Assembly: GCF_019175385.1 (NCBI RefSeq)
Contig: NC_083348.1
Coordinates: 46,274,950-46,338,949, forward strand
DNA length: 64,000 nucleotides
Direction: 5' to 3'
Origin: Lycium barbarum
Taxonomy: Eukaryota; Streptophyta; Magnoliopsida; Solanales; Solanaceae
Below, in pieces: positions 24,173 through 35,776 of the stretch. The number at the start of each line of letters is the position of its first letter. Position 1 is the first letter of the stretch. The notes under the pieces are model-generated. The model did no database searches and was not told the origin of the DNA. It was given only the letters and a program-made list of their open reading frames with translations. The translations under genes and the position numbers were made by a program.

Positions 24173-26097
24173 TATAACACTCCGTAGATCTGAGTATGGT
24201 GTGAAGGTATTAAATAAGAAGTAATGTGACATTTCATGCATATGAATTCCTATCAATATGAGTTTGGATGGAAATAGTTGATTTAAGATCAAAACCAAGT
24301 AGTGAAGTACGTAAGAGTTCTTAAAATCGCCTAAGATTTGTTGACCTGTCTTGTAGGCCAATTTCGTGAAAACCCGTTGCGAATTTGGGAAGACTTCCTC
24401 TAATAGAAGTTGTAGATCATTCAAATATCTTTCCAACAGCATCTTTGGTCGAATTTTTGCGGAGAAATAACCCTAGGGCTTCCCCAAAACATAGGGTAAG
24501 AACATCTTTAACATTATTAATCAATCCTAGCATTAAATCCATGATTCTTAACATGATTCTTGAATGAAAAACTTAGGGGTGCAAGGTAATCTTTCTCAAA
24601 GTGACTCAAGCTAGGGTTTTGGGTGTTCTTCATTGTAAAAGTGAATTGTTGAGTTATGTAAGGCTTAATTAAGGTACGTCTCTTTTGAAAACCTTCTTTT
24701 GAAGTATGTCTCTTTTAAAAATCCTTTTTGACTATGAAGGTGATTTGTATGTCTCCCTTTTAAAAAAACTTATTATGGATGTATTCTTCTTCTCAAAAGT
24801 TCTATATTGAATAAAAAGGTGAATCTCACATACAAAACCCTAATTCATGTTGTGATTGTGGTTGGTATGCGTGAGGGGACAAGCCCACATTAAACCTAGT
24901 TTGTATCATGCTCTACGTATGTATATAATTTACATATGAGTTTCGTTTATAAGAGATGATCAATGATGATGGCCAAGGGTGGGTAATGATGTTTTCATAT
25001 TGAACTATGGCATTGAAATCTTTGTTAAAGAAGTGTAAACGTTTTCAAAGCGTTCTTTGAAATGGTTTATCTTTATGATATGGGATAAGGAACTTTAATG
25101 CTAATTGATGGTGTGACTACTTTAATACAATTTGTGAATCGGCTTCTATGCTATGAACTTTATTGTTGTGTTTGGCCTAGCTACTCGGGAGGAACGGTAG
25201 CCACTATAGATCCTAGTGTGGTAATTGCCTAGCCATTCGGGAGGAAGAGTGGCCACTACCGGGTTTGCTACCCGGAGTGTGGTTAATGCCTAGCTATTCA
25301 GGGGAAGGATAGTCAACGAGAATTACATATTACGGTGTGGTGCACTGTGTTTAGGGAATTTCTACGGTCATCCCTTCGATGTGATTGATTCTGGGGCCTG
25401 TAGTGGTATGTGATATTCTTATTCTCTCATGGAACTGTTGTTGACTATCTTGATCAATTCGAAAGGAATAACTGAAATTTGTAACTTGACAAAAGGCTTT
25501 ATGATCTGTTTCGGTAATTCTTATTGAGATATACAAATGGAATAACTGCTTTTACATTGGTTTCACATGATTTTCAGAACTGATTTCTTTACGTATTATT
25601 ATATTTTATTTTTATATTACTTGTTGTCTCCGAGGCACTCACTGAGTACGAAAGTACTCAGGCATACCATTGTTGTTTTTTATGGTATGTTAGGTAACGG
25701 AGAAGAGCAGGTTCGTGATACTTTCGACGCTTAGGAGAACTTGCTACTGCTGCTGTTGATTTGGTGAGCCCACATCTTTGTTCGTGGGACACATTTTATG
25801 TTTCATTTATTATTCTAGGTTTCCGGGCTGCGTTCTGAAGTTAGATGATTGTTGTGTCTCTTACAAGCTGCATAGATAGTTGTCATAATTATGGGTAGAT
25901 TGTAAAAGTCTCGTATGACTTAATGGGTGTTTGCCACGTTTATGACTATTTACTTATATTAGATTTCCGCTGATCTTATATCATAATTGTGATCCTGATA
26001 TATGCAGTTACTTATAACTTTGTTTAATTTAATAAGGAAAGATTATTAAAAAGGAACTTGATGTTACATTTATTTTTTTAAACTGTTGGAGGCGAAT
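24173..26097 (+). mobile_element. Tandem array LTR3, left part (interrupted by element E)
   Basis: Collinear with LTR2 except for a deletion of about 245 bp at about 24437, where sequence corresponding to 18250-18510 is missing. That removes the U3 motif cluster and the TATA box, so this LTR is probably promoter-dead. The double hairpin is at 25642-25689. It breaks at the target site CGAAT (26093-26097), where E is inserted, and resumes at 35782. Confidence 0.92.
26093..26097. repeat. Target site duplication of element E, left copy
   Basis: CGAAT directly precedes TGTTACACC; the same five bases follow the 3' LTR at 35777-35781. Five bp is the usual gypsy length. Confidence 0.93.
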
Positions 26098-28184
26098 TGT
26101 TACACCTCGGAAAATTTTCCGTCAGCATACAATGAATAAACCAACGAAGAGTAAGAGTGTACGATGTTTTACTAAGAAGGGAATGACTGCCCATGAGTTT
26201 TGAAAACGCGAAGGTTGCAGATTTGCATTTCGACCCAGTGGTCGTAAAACAAAATACGGCCTGTAAAGTGATTTTCGGACCGTAAAGTGCCATCGTCTTC
26301 CAACTATTAAAATTTCAACTTTCTGTCAATGTTGAAATTGTAAAATACGACTCAGAATACGAACCGTAAATTGAAATACGGCCCGTAAACTGTGACCGTA
26401 AACCACCATGACCTACAGCAGACCTTTCTGGTTCTGTTATGCTTAAATACGGTCGCGAAGGATGGACCGTAAACTAGAATATGGCCTGTAAAGTGGGTTT
26501 ACGACCCCTGTACACCTCAGTCACTGTTCATTCTGGATTAGATTTTAAGTTATTAAAAAGAAACCTAAGCTCATTAAATTCATTTCATTCCACGATATTT
26601 CTCTCAAGAAGCCTCAAGAATACTCTCTACTCTTCATCACAAGAAAACCAAACGAAATTAGTGATCAACTACATGAAACCCACGAAATCAAGTGTAAGAA
26701 TCACACTAAGGTTCATCTTTCTCAAGAAAACCCAAAAGGAGTGAAGTAGGGTTTTGGTGCTAGAGGAGTAAATCCATTCAAAGCTTATTCAACCATCATC
26801 TAAGGTAAGTTTTATGACTAAACCATGTTGTTTAAGGTATTGGAAGGCTAGGATACTTGAATTGTAGAAAAACATAGGAGATGTGTCATTAAGGAGTGAA
26901 TAGTGTCATGTTTAGATGGTAGTTGGATTGAATCATAAATGTTGGAGTGTTGTGATTGTGAATATGTTATAAATAACATTTAGACCATGAAATAAGCGTG
27001 ATACATGAGAAAACGCTATAGTAAGCTATAACTATGAATGTGGAGAAATCAAAGAGAAATGGCGGATTGTGGCCAATGTATATAAATGATGATTGTTGAT
27101 GGCAATGTTGTGAATGTTGCTGTGAGCATTTGGGAGTCGATATAGAATATGGGAAACGTAGTATAAACAAAGGAAGTGTTGTCCAATTTTCCCTAGAGTT
27201 AGTAATGCGTTTTTATAGTCGATTAACTAATGTTAACACGAATTCTCTCGTGAAGGTAGCGACGCGACATTGATGGAGAACAAGTGAACGATAGCTTAGC
27301 TAAACGACAATGGTATGTGAGGCTAGTCCCTTCTTTTTAATGGCATGAATCCTATAGCGTAGCTTCTTTCTTATCAATGAGCCTATGTCCATAGTTATCT
27401 ACACAAGGTAATGAGTTAAAGTATATGGATTCTAATGATATACCATGGCCAAATGGCATGGGCAGACACCACTAGTGGGCGGCATGAGATGGTACCCCGG
27501 ACGCAGGAGGCCTGGACGCAGGCTCATGTTATGATTATCACACCGATTTGATATGGACGGGCAGTTTATACGTTATGCATATATGATATGATGACGAGCA
27601 TGAGTAAGACAGCATGACTTGTTTTCTTATACTTGAAAGTTAGATTCTGATGCTCCATATGAGTATATTTTTTACATCATTGTCTTATTTCGTCTTTTAT
27701 GCCTCTCATACTCAGTACAATATTCGTACTGACGTCCGTTTTCTTTGGACGCTGTGTTCTTGCCCACAGGTAGACAGGGAGTAGAGCTCGATCCCGATCT
27801 GTAGTAGCTGTCAGCTGACTGGAAGCCCTCCATTGTCCTGGAGGTGCTTATGATTATTCTTTTGTGTATATATATATAGCCATGTCTATGTATTTTTGGG
27901 CACGACGGGGTCTTGTCCAGTCCCTATGGTCAGTACTCCAGTAGAGGCTCGTAGATACGCAGTGCGGGTTAGATGGTCTCACGAGATGCTATTATATGTT
28001 TATATTATTTGATGAGGCAAATGTATTTAAAGAGTAATTATGTTTCCATATAAAATATGATTTTCCTACAATTTGAGTATAAAACTGACGAAAGACCATT
28101 AAATGAGAAAAATAAGTAGTAGCACGAGTGGTGCTCGGTGGCTAGCCCCGGTTACCCGTCACGACCCCTAGCTGGGTCATGACA
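26098..28184 (+). repeat. Element E 5' LTR
   Basis: Runs from TGTTACACCTCGG to GGGTCATGACA, 2087 bp. It contains an array of TACGGNCCGTAAA-like palindromes (26235-26510), an AT-rich TATTAAAAA at 26551, a perfect donor AAG|GTAAGT at 26814/26815, the double hairpin (27712-27751), TGCCCACAGG, and a GACGGGGTCTTGTCC stretch. It lacks 246 bp present in the 3' LTR (34755-35000), deleted between two copies of ATGA at about 27435. Confidence 0.93.
27712..27751 (+). other. Tandem double hairpin, E 5' LTR
   Basis: TCAGTAC-n7-GTACTGA plus CGTCC-n9-GGACG. The E 3' LTR copy is at 35274-35313. Confidence 0.65.
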
Positions 28185-28188
28185 AAAG

Positions 28189-28200
28189 TGTTATCAGAGC
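28189..28200 (+). other. Primer binding site, element E (one mismatch)
   Basis: TGTTATCAGAGC. It differs from the initiator tRNA-Met site TGGTATCAGAGC at one base, which may reflect decay after insertion. Confidence 0.85.
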
Positions 28201-28242
28201 AGTTCGGTCCTAGGAAGTTTCTACGAGCCGTGTCTAGTAGAG

Positions 28243-28283
28243 TCTTGTTTATGGTGTGTTGTGCACCACATCAATAAACAAGA
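28243..28283 (+). other. Leader hairpin, element E
   Basis: TCTTGTTTAT and ATAAACAAGA form a perfect 10-bp stem around an inner GTGTG/CACAT-type stem. It begins 43 nt after the PBS. Confidence 0.6.
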
Positions 28284-28388
28284 GGCTACTGGGCATTTAG
28301 GAAGAATGACCATCTTTCTTCTATGAGATCGTACGATAGAGCCATGTGTAAGATTTTATCCTCCCTAATAGTGTGTTATGATGTCAGA

Positions 28389-29628
28389 ATGCCGCCAAAG
28401 GGAAAGGCTACAGCCGCCCAGAAGGGCAAGACCGCAAAGAGGTGGGAAAGAGAGCCTCTGGTGAATATATATGAAGGCGAATCACATAACGAGGCCTTGT
28501 CTAACGCTTCATCTACCCCGCCCAATGTGAGAGAACAAGGAGGACCCCCAGCTCCAATTCCTCCGCCGGCTGCTTCAGGTCAACAAATGACCGAGGCTAT
28601 CCAGTTATTGACACAATTGGTTGCCGCACAGGCACAACGACAGAATATGAGTTCAAGCGATCGGGCAGCGAGTACAAGGCCCGTGATTTTATGAGTTTAA
28701 ATCCTTCGGAATTCTTCGGGTCAAAGCCGGATGAAGATCCGCAAAGTTTCGTAGACGAGATGTTGAGGACTTTGAAGATTGTCCATTCCACCGAGATCGA
28801 ATCCGTGAAGTTGGCATCTGATAGACTCCGGGATGTGGCGGTTTTATGGTACAACAACTGGGTATTATCAAGAGGAGAGAACGCGCCTCCTCCGGTTTGG
28901 CAAGAGTTTGTAGATGCTTTTATTTGTCACTATTTACAACCCAAGGTCTGCTGAGCTAGAGCGGATAGATTTCTAAATTTGAGGCAAGGAAACATGAGTG
29001 CCCGGAAGTATATCATGCAATTTAATTCTTTGGCTAGATATGCTTCGGCTATGGTAGCCGACATTGGAGACCGGGTACATAGATTTGTGAGTGGTCTAGG
29101 GCCACATCTATTCAAAGATTGTTTGACAGCTTCCTTACAAGACGGGATGGATATTTCCTGAATATAGGCCCATGTACAGAATTTGGAGGGGCAAAAACAA
29201 CAACAAAGAGGCGACCGTGATATCAATAGAAGGAAAGGCAAGAGAGCCAGATCCATGGGAGCTAGCAGTGATCATAGAGGGGGATCAAGGCAGACATATT
29301 CTGGGTACTCAGGCTAGTCAGTGACGAGTGCACCTCCTCGATTCGCAGGTAGGAGACTTGATCGCTCCTTCCGTTCAGGACAGGGCCAGAGTTCGAGGGC
29401 TTCAGATTCCCAGCTCAGGGAAGATTATAGTCAGAGAAGACCCCCAGTGCCGCGATGCAACCAATGCGGCAGATTACATTCCGGACAATGTCGCCGGGGT
29501 TCGGATGCCTGTTATACTTGTCGTCAGGTGGGGCATATGATGAGAGATTGCCCGTCGATGAGTGGCAGAGCTGGAGTTCAGCCTACAGGTTCAGCAGCTG
29601 GTTCTTCCTCAGCATGCCCGGTAGGGTA
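28389..29628 (+). pseudogene. Element E gag, frameshifted
   Basis: Starts MPPKGKATAAQKGKTAKRWE. There is a proline-rich linker, then a frameshift near 28685. The capsid-type Retrotrans_gag core is in the next frame (28691-28954; FFGSKPDEDPQSFVDEMLRT, FVDAFICHYLQP), followed by another frameshift, MSARKYIMQFNSLARYA (28979 on), two adjacent stops near 29158-29166 (TGA, TAG), a basic region and a zinc-knuckle pair (CNQCGRLHSGQC; CYTCRQVGHMMRDC) near 29455-29555. The family length is about 490 residues judged from intact element M. Adjacent TGA and TAG replace what would be CGA and CAG codons, both C-to-T changes. Confidence 0.88.
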
Positions 29629-29689
29629 GACTCCCCAGATGTCAACGGGCTGAGGTAGAGGCCGAGGGGCAGGATCTACTTCAGGTGCC

Positions 29690-32600
29690 ACTCATCCCCG
29701 TGTATATGCTTTAGCCAGACGATACGATCTCGAGTCCTCTCTGAATGTAGTTATAGGTATATTGTCTATATTCTCCCGTGATGTGTATGCATTGATAGAT
29801 CCGGATTCTACATTCTCTTATATTACTCCATATGTTGCTGGTTGTATTGGGGTGAAACCCGAGTCAATTAGACCCTTTGAGGTACTCACTCGGTTGGTAA
29901 TCCCTTGATAGAAAGACAAGTGTACAAAAATTATGTCGTGGTGATATGTGATCGTCAGACAAAAGTTGACTTGATTGAGCTAAAAATGGTAGATTTCGAT
30001 GTAATCATGGGTATGGACTGGTTGGCGTCCTGTTATGCAAATGTTGATTGCCGCACAAAAGTGGTTCGATTTCAATTTCTGGGAGAGCCCGTGCTTAAGT
30101 GGAAAGGTAATGCAACATCGCCAAAGGGCAGGTTTATTTCCTACCTTAAGGCGAGGAAGATGATAGCGAAAGGCTATATTTATCACTTAGTCCGGGTTCA
30201 TGACACCGAGGCAAGGCCGCCAACTTTCCAGTCAGTTCCGATAGTGAATGAATTCTCAGATGTGTTTCCAGACGAGCTTCCAGGTCTTCTACCAGAAAGA
30301 GAAATCGATTTTGCTATTGACGTGTTGCCGGACACCAAGCCTATTTCTATTCCTCCTTACCGAATGGCCCCGGCAGAATTAAAGGAGCTAAAGGCGCAGT
30401 TGAAGGACTTGCTCGAGAAGGGATTTATTAGGCCCAGTTCATCACCGTGGGGAGCGCCGGTCTTGTTTGTGAGAAAGAAAGACGGTTCCTTGCGAATGTG
30501 CATCGACTATAGGCAATTGAACAAGGTGACGATAAAGAACAGATATCCTCTTCCAAGGATTGATGATTTATTCGATCAACTGCAAGGTGCCAAGTGGTTT
30601 TCTAAAATAGATTTGAGGTCGGGCTATCATCAAGTGAGGGTTAGAGAAGCGGATATTCCCAAGACAGCCTTCAGAACGAGATATGGCCACTATGAATTTT
30701 GGGTGATGTCATTCGGGTTGACTAATGCTCTGGCCGTATTTATGAATTTGATGAACAACGTATTCAGGCCTCTCTTGGCCCTATTCGTGATAGTATTTAT
30801 TGATGATATTCTAGTGTATTCTCGCACAGAATCAGAACATGCAGATCATCTGAGAATTGTTCTTGGCATTCTTTGAGCCCGAGAATTGTATGAAAAATTT
30901 TCAAAATGCGAGTTTTGGCTAAATTCAGTAACATTTTTGGGCCATATTATTTCAGATGATGGCATTCGAGTCGACACCCAGAAAATTGAAGTTGTGAAGA
31001 CTTGTCCAAGGCCTATGACGCCTATAGAAGTTCGTAGTTTTCTAGGTTTGGCAGGATACTATAGAAGATTCGTAGAGGGGTTCTCGTCTATTTCAGCCCC
31101 ATTGACGAAGCTAACCCAGAAGTCAGCAAAATTTCAGTGGAATGATGCTTGTGAACGCAGCTTTCAAGAGTTGAGAGACAGGTTGACCTCAGCTCTGGTC
31201 TTAACACTTCCAGAAGGGTCAGATGGCTATGTGGTGTATTGTGACGCTTCCAGTGTTGGATTAGGGTGTGTATTGATGCAGCTTGGTAAAGTTATTGCAT
31301 ATGCTTTGAGACAATTACGGAAACATGAAAGGAATTATCCGACTCATGATCTCGAATTGGCTGCAGTTATTCATGCCTTAAAAATATGGAGGCATTATTT
31401 ATAAGGTGTGCACGTTGATATCTGTACAGATCACAAGAGTCTTCAGTACATTTTCAAATAGAAGGAGTTGAATTTATGGCAGAGACGATGGTTAGAATTA
31501 TTGAAAGACTATGATGTGAACATTTTGTACCACCCCGGGAAAGCGAATGTAGTAACCGATGCGCTTAGCCGCCGATCAATGGGCGGTTTGTGTGAAGTCC
31601 CTCCGGAAAGGAAAGAGATGGTTAAAGAACTTCACCGACTAGCTAATCTGGGAGTGCGTGTAATTGATTCGGGTGATGCAGGTATTAGTATCAAAGATTC
31701 CACAATTTCGTCCTTGGATAGGGATGTAAGAGAACGACAATATGAAGACTTCCAATTGTGTCATTACAGAGATCTATCTCATGAAAAAGAAAAGTCTCTA
31801 TTTGAAGTTTCTATGGATGGGATTCTTAGATACCGAGGCAGGCTATGTGTGCCGAATGTGGTGGAATTGCGCCGACGAATTCTAGAAGAAGCACATTGTT
31901 CCCGGTATTCTATTCATCCAGGTACAACAAAAATGTATCATGATCTCAAGATGACGTACTGGTGGGATGGCATGAAGAGAGACATAGCAGAATTTGTAGC
32001 ACAATGTCCAAATTGCCAACAGGTAAAGGTCGAACATCAGAAGCCAGGAGGCTTATTGTAAGCAACAGAAATCCCTACTTTGAAATGGGAGGTGATCAAC
32101 ATGGATTTCATCGTGGGATTACCTCGTTCCCGCGGCAAGTATGATTCTATATGGGTGATCGTGGATAGATTGACGAAAGCAGCCCATTTTCTCCCAGTTA
32201 AGACTACATACCCAGCCGAAGATTATGCAAGGTTGTATCTCAAAGAAATTGTGCGCCTTCATGGTATTCCATTATCTATTATCACAGACAGAGGAGCGCA
32301 GTTTACAGCCAAGTTTTGGAAGTCCTTCCAAGAAGGTCTAGGCACTCAAGTAAAGCTCAGCACGACATTTCATCCGCAGACCGATGGACAAGCCGAGTGC
32401 ACTATTCAGACCTTGGAAGATATGCTGCGAGCATGTGTGTTGGATTTCGGTGGAATTTGGGACGATCATTTACCTCTAATCGAATTTGCATACAATAATA
32501 GATATCTTTCCTGCATTCAAATGGCTCCGTATGAAGCTTTATATGGAAGGAGATGTAGATCCCCAATCGGATGGTTTGAAATAAGAGAAGCACAACTAGC

Positions 32601-33175
32601 AGGCCCTGAATTAATTCAACAAGTGGTGGAAAAATTAAAGGTGATCCAAGATCGATTGTTGACAGCCCAAAGTCGCCAAAAGTCTTTTGCGGACAATCGC
32701 CGACGAGACTTGGAATTTCAAGCTAGTGATTGGGTATTTCTGAAAGTATCACCAATGAAAGGGGTTATGAGATTTGGTAAGAAAGGGAAGCTAAGTCCTA
32801 GATACATTGGACCCTATAAAATTATCCGCAAGGTGGGTCATGTAGCCTATGAACTGGATTTGCCTTCGGAGCTTGAATCAGTCCATCCAGTCTTCCACGT
32901 TTCGATGCTCCGCAAGTGTATTGGAGATCCCACAAAGATTGTCCCGATAGATGATTTGCAAGTAACAGAGAAGCTAACCTATGAAGAGGTGCCTATCGCA
33001 ATTTTAGACAGGCAAGTACGAAGACTCCGAAATAAGGAGGTAGCTTCAGTCAAAGTGCTGTGGCGAAATAATAACCGGGAAGAGATGACTTGGGAAACGG
33101 AAGGGAGTATGAAGTCTAAGTACCCGCAATTATTCCAACCCTCAGAGGAAATTCAAGGTGGAATGCCAATAATAT
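29690..33175 (+). pseudogene. Element E pol: protease, RT, RNase H, integrase, chromodomain-like tail
   Basis: The protease active-site region reads ALIDPDSTFSYI (DPG changed to DPD), followed by a frameshift near 29905. [23 protein letters not shown] at 30796-30810. RNase H 30886-31600: [28 protein letters not shown]. Integrase: zinc finger HCSRYSIHPG...CPNCQ (31890-32025), core Asp in NMDFIVGL, ITDRGAQFT, and Glu retained in GQAECTIQ; then GPY/F and chromodomain-like tail SVKVLWRNNNREEMTWE, stop at 33175. In-frame stops: TGA 30874-30876, TAA 31402-31404, TAG 31459-31461, TAA 32059-32061. The last 365 codons (32080-33175) are open. Confidence 0.93.
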
Positions 33176-33376
33176 AAGGTATGTATGCATTAAATGAAGT
33201 GTAATAATTATAGTATCTGAATACCCCTATCTCCATCATTTCTCAAAAATTCTATTGTCGTATGTTATGGCCCGGTGAGGCAGTGATGTGATATTATAGG
33301 TTGTTGTGGCAGGATGGTAGTGCCATATTATAAAGGAAACTCTGGCGAAATTGTTTTAGAATCCCCGATGATCTAA

Positions 33377-33411
33377 CATTCGAGGACGAATGTTCCCAAA
33401 AGGGGGGAAGA
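33377..33411 (+). other. Hairpin and polypurine tract, element E
   Basis: CATTCG-AGGA-CGAATG (33377-33392), then AAAAGGGGGGAAGA (33398-33411), two bases before the 3' LTR. Confidence 0.88.
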
Positions 33412-33412
33412 C

Positions 33413-35424
33413 TGTTACACCTCGAAAACGTTTCCGTGAGCATACAATGAATAGACCAATGAAGAGTAAGAGTGTACGATGTTTTACTAAGAAGGGAATG
33501 ACTGCCCATGAGTTCTGAAAACACGAAGGTTGCAGATTTGCATTTCGGCCCAGTGGTCGTAAAACAGAATACGACCCGTAAAGTGATTTACGGACCGTAA
33601 AGTGCCATCGTCTTCCAACTATCAAAATTTCAACTTTCTATCAATGTTGAAATGGTAAAATACGACTTAGAATACGAACCGTAAATTGAAATACGGCGGC
33701 CCGTAAACTGTGACCGTAAACCACCATGACCTACAACAGACCTTTCTGGTTCTGTTATGCTTTAATACGGTCGCGAAGGATGGACCGTAAACCAGAATAC
33801 GACCCGTAAAGTGGGTTTACGACCCCTGTACACCTCAGTCACTGTTCATTCCGGATTAGATTTTAAGTTATTAAAAAGAGACCTAAGCTCATTCAATTCA
33901 TTTCATTCCACGATATTTCGCTCAAGAAGCCTCTAGAATGCTCTCTACTCTTCATCACAAGAAAACCAAAGGAAATTAGTGATCAACTACATGAAACCCA
34001 TGAAATCAAGTGTGAGAATCACACTAAGGTTCATCTTTCTCAAGAAAACCCAAAAGGAGTGAAGTAGGGTTTTGGTGCTAGAGGAATAATCCATTCAAAG
34101 CTTTTTCAACCATCATCTAGGTAATTTTTATGACTAAACCATGTTGTTTAAGGTATTGGAAGGTTAGGATACTTGAATTGTAGACAAACATAGGAGATGT
34201 GTCATTAAGGAGTGAATAGTGTCATGGTTGGATGGTAGTTGGATTGAATCATAAATGTTGGAGTGTTGTGATTGTGAATATTTTATAAATAACATTTAGA
34301 CCATGAAATAAGCATGATACATGAGAAAACGCTATAGTAAGCTATAACCATAAATGTGGAGAAATCGAAGAGAAATGGCGGATTGTGGCCAATGTATATA
34401 AATGATGATTGTTGATGGCAATGTTCCGAATGTTGTTGTGAGCATTTGGGAGTCGATATAGAATATGGGAAACGTAGTATAAACAAAGGAAATGTTGTCC
34501 AATTTTCCCTAGATCTAGTAACGCGTTTTTATAGTCGATTAACTAATGTTAACACGAATTCTCTCGTGAAGGTAGCAACGTGACATTGAAGGAGAACAAG
34601 TGAACGATAGCTTAGCTAAACGACAAAGGTATGTGAGGCTAGTCCCTTCTTTTTAATGGCATGAATCATATAGCGTAACTTCTTTCTTATCAATGAGCCT
34701 ATTTCCATAGTTAGCTACACAAGGTAATGAGTTAAAGTATATGGATTCTAATGATTTTATTTATCGCTTACACTCACCTTATATGCTAGTTCCTTCAAGA
34801 TGAGGCAGAATGTCCATGCTTGTTCCATAATGCAGTCGGGGCATCATGACCTTACGTCACCCCGATAGAGTATGGTTGATCTTGATCTTTATGTATGTAC
34901 TATGATAAGCTAAGCATATTGTGATAAGAATATGATGATATTACTGTTACACCGCGCCTATTTGGCCGGGAAGTCACTGCCAAGGCGGGTAGCTATATGA
35001 TACACCATGGCCAAATGGCATGGGCAGACACCACTAGTGGGCGACATGAGATGGTACCCCGGACGCAGGAGGCCTGGACGCAGGCTCATGTTATGATTAT
35101 CACACCGATCCGATATGGACGGGCAGTTTATACATTATGCATATATGATATGATGACGAGAATGAGTAAGACAACATGACTTGTTTTCTTATACTTGATA
35201 GTTAGATTCTGATGCTCCATACGAGTATCTTTTTTACATCATTGTCTTATTTCGTCGTTTATGCCTCTCATACTCAGTACAATATTCGTACTGACGTCCG
35301 TTTTCTTTGGACGTTGTGTTCATACCGACAGGTAGACAGGGAGGAGAGCTCGATCTAGATCCGTAGTAGCTGTCAGCTGACTGGAAGCCCTCCATTGTCC
35401 CGGAGGTGCTTATGATTATTCTTT

Positions 35425-35471
<47 letters not shown>

Positions 35472-35776
35472 CCATGTATATGTATTTTTGGGCACGACGG
35501 GATCTTGTCCCGTCCCTATGGTCAGTATTCCAGTAGAGGCTCGTAGATATGCAGTGCAGGTTAGATGGTCTCACGAGATGCTATTATATGTATTTATTAT
35601 TTGATGAGGAAAATGTATTTAAAGAGTAATTATGTTTCCATATAAAATATGATTTTCCTAGAATTTGTGTATAAAACTGGCGAAAGACCATTAAATGAGC
35701 AAAATAAGTAGTAGCACGAGTGGTGCTCGGTTGGTAGCCCCGGGTACCCGTCACGGCCCCTAGCTGGGTCGTGACA
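33413..35776 (+). repeat. Element E 3' LTR
   Basis: Runs from TGTTACACCTCG to GGGTCGTGACA, 2364 bp. It keeps the 246-bp block missing from the 5' LTR, including the hairpin at 34836-34865 (TCGGGG/CCCCGA around CTTACGTCA). It has a perfect palindrome TTTACGG-A-CCGTAAA at 33587-33601 and an expanded TA run at 35428-35470. The terminal inverted repeat GTCACG (35750-35755) / CGTGAC (35770-35775) is intact. Confidence 0.93.

Larger units (their letters stand above)
26815..28387 (+). other. Candidate intron, element E: LTR donor to gag acceptor
   Basis: The donor AAG|GTAAGT fits the plant consensus at every base. The branch-point-like CTAAT (28365-28369) lies 19 nt before the acceptor GATGTCAG (ends 28387), and the gag ATG starts at 28389. 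Splicing would remove most of the LTR, the PBS and the leader hairpin. In the 3' LTR the donor is mutated to TAG|GTAATT. Confidence 0.5.
26098..35776 (+). mobile_element. Element E: full-length Ty3/gypsy chromovirus nested in LTR3
   Basis: A 9.68 kb element with 5' LTR 26098-28184, internal region 28185-33412 and 3' LTR 33413-35776, bounded by CGAAT on both sides. Removing it rejoins LTR3 without a gap. The internal order is PBS, gag, protease, RT, RNase H, integrase, chromodomain-like tail, PPT, as in Tekay/Del-type chromoviruses. The first 150 bp of the two LTRs differ at about 9 positions by eye, so insertion is not recent. About 10 stops and frameshifts make it non-autonomous today. Confidence 0.95.

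Noticed and set aside
32080..33177. Open 365-residue integrase frame considered as a functional gene
   Set aside because: It lacks the zinc finger in frame (TAA at 32059) and is the undamaged end of a dead pol.
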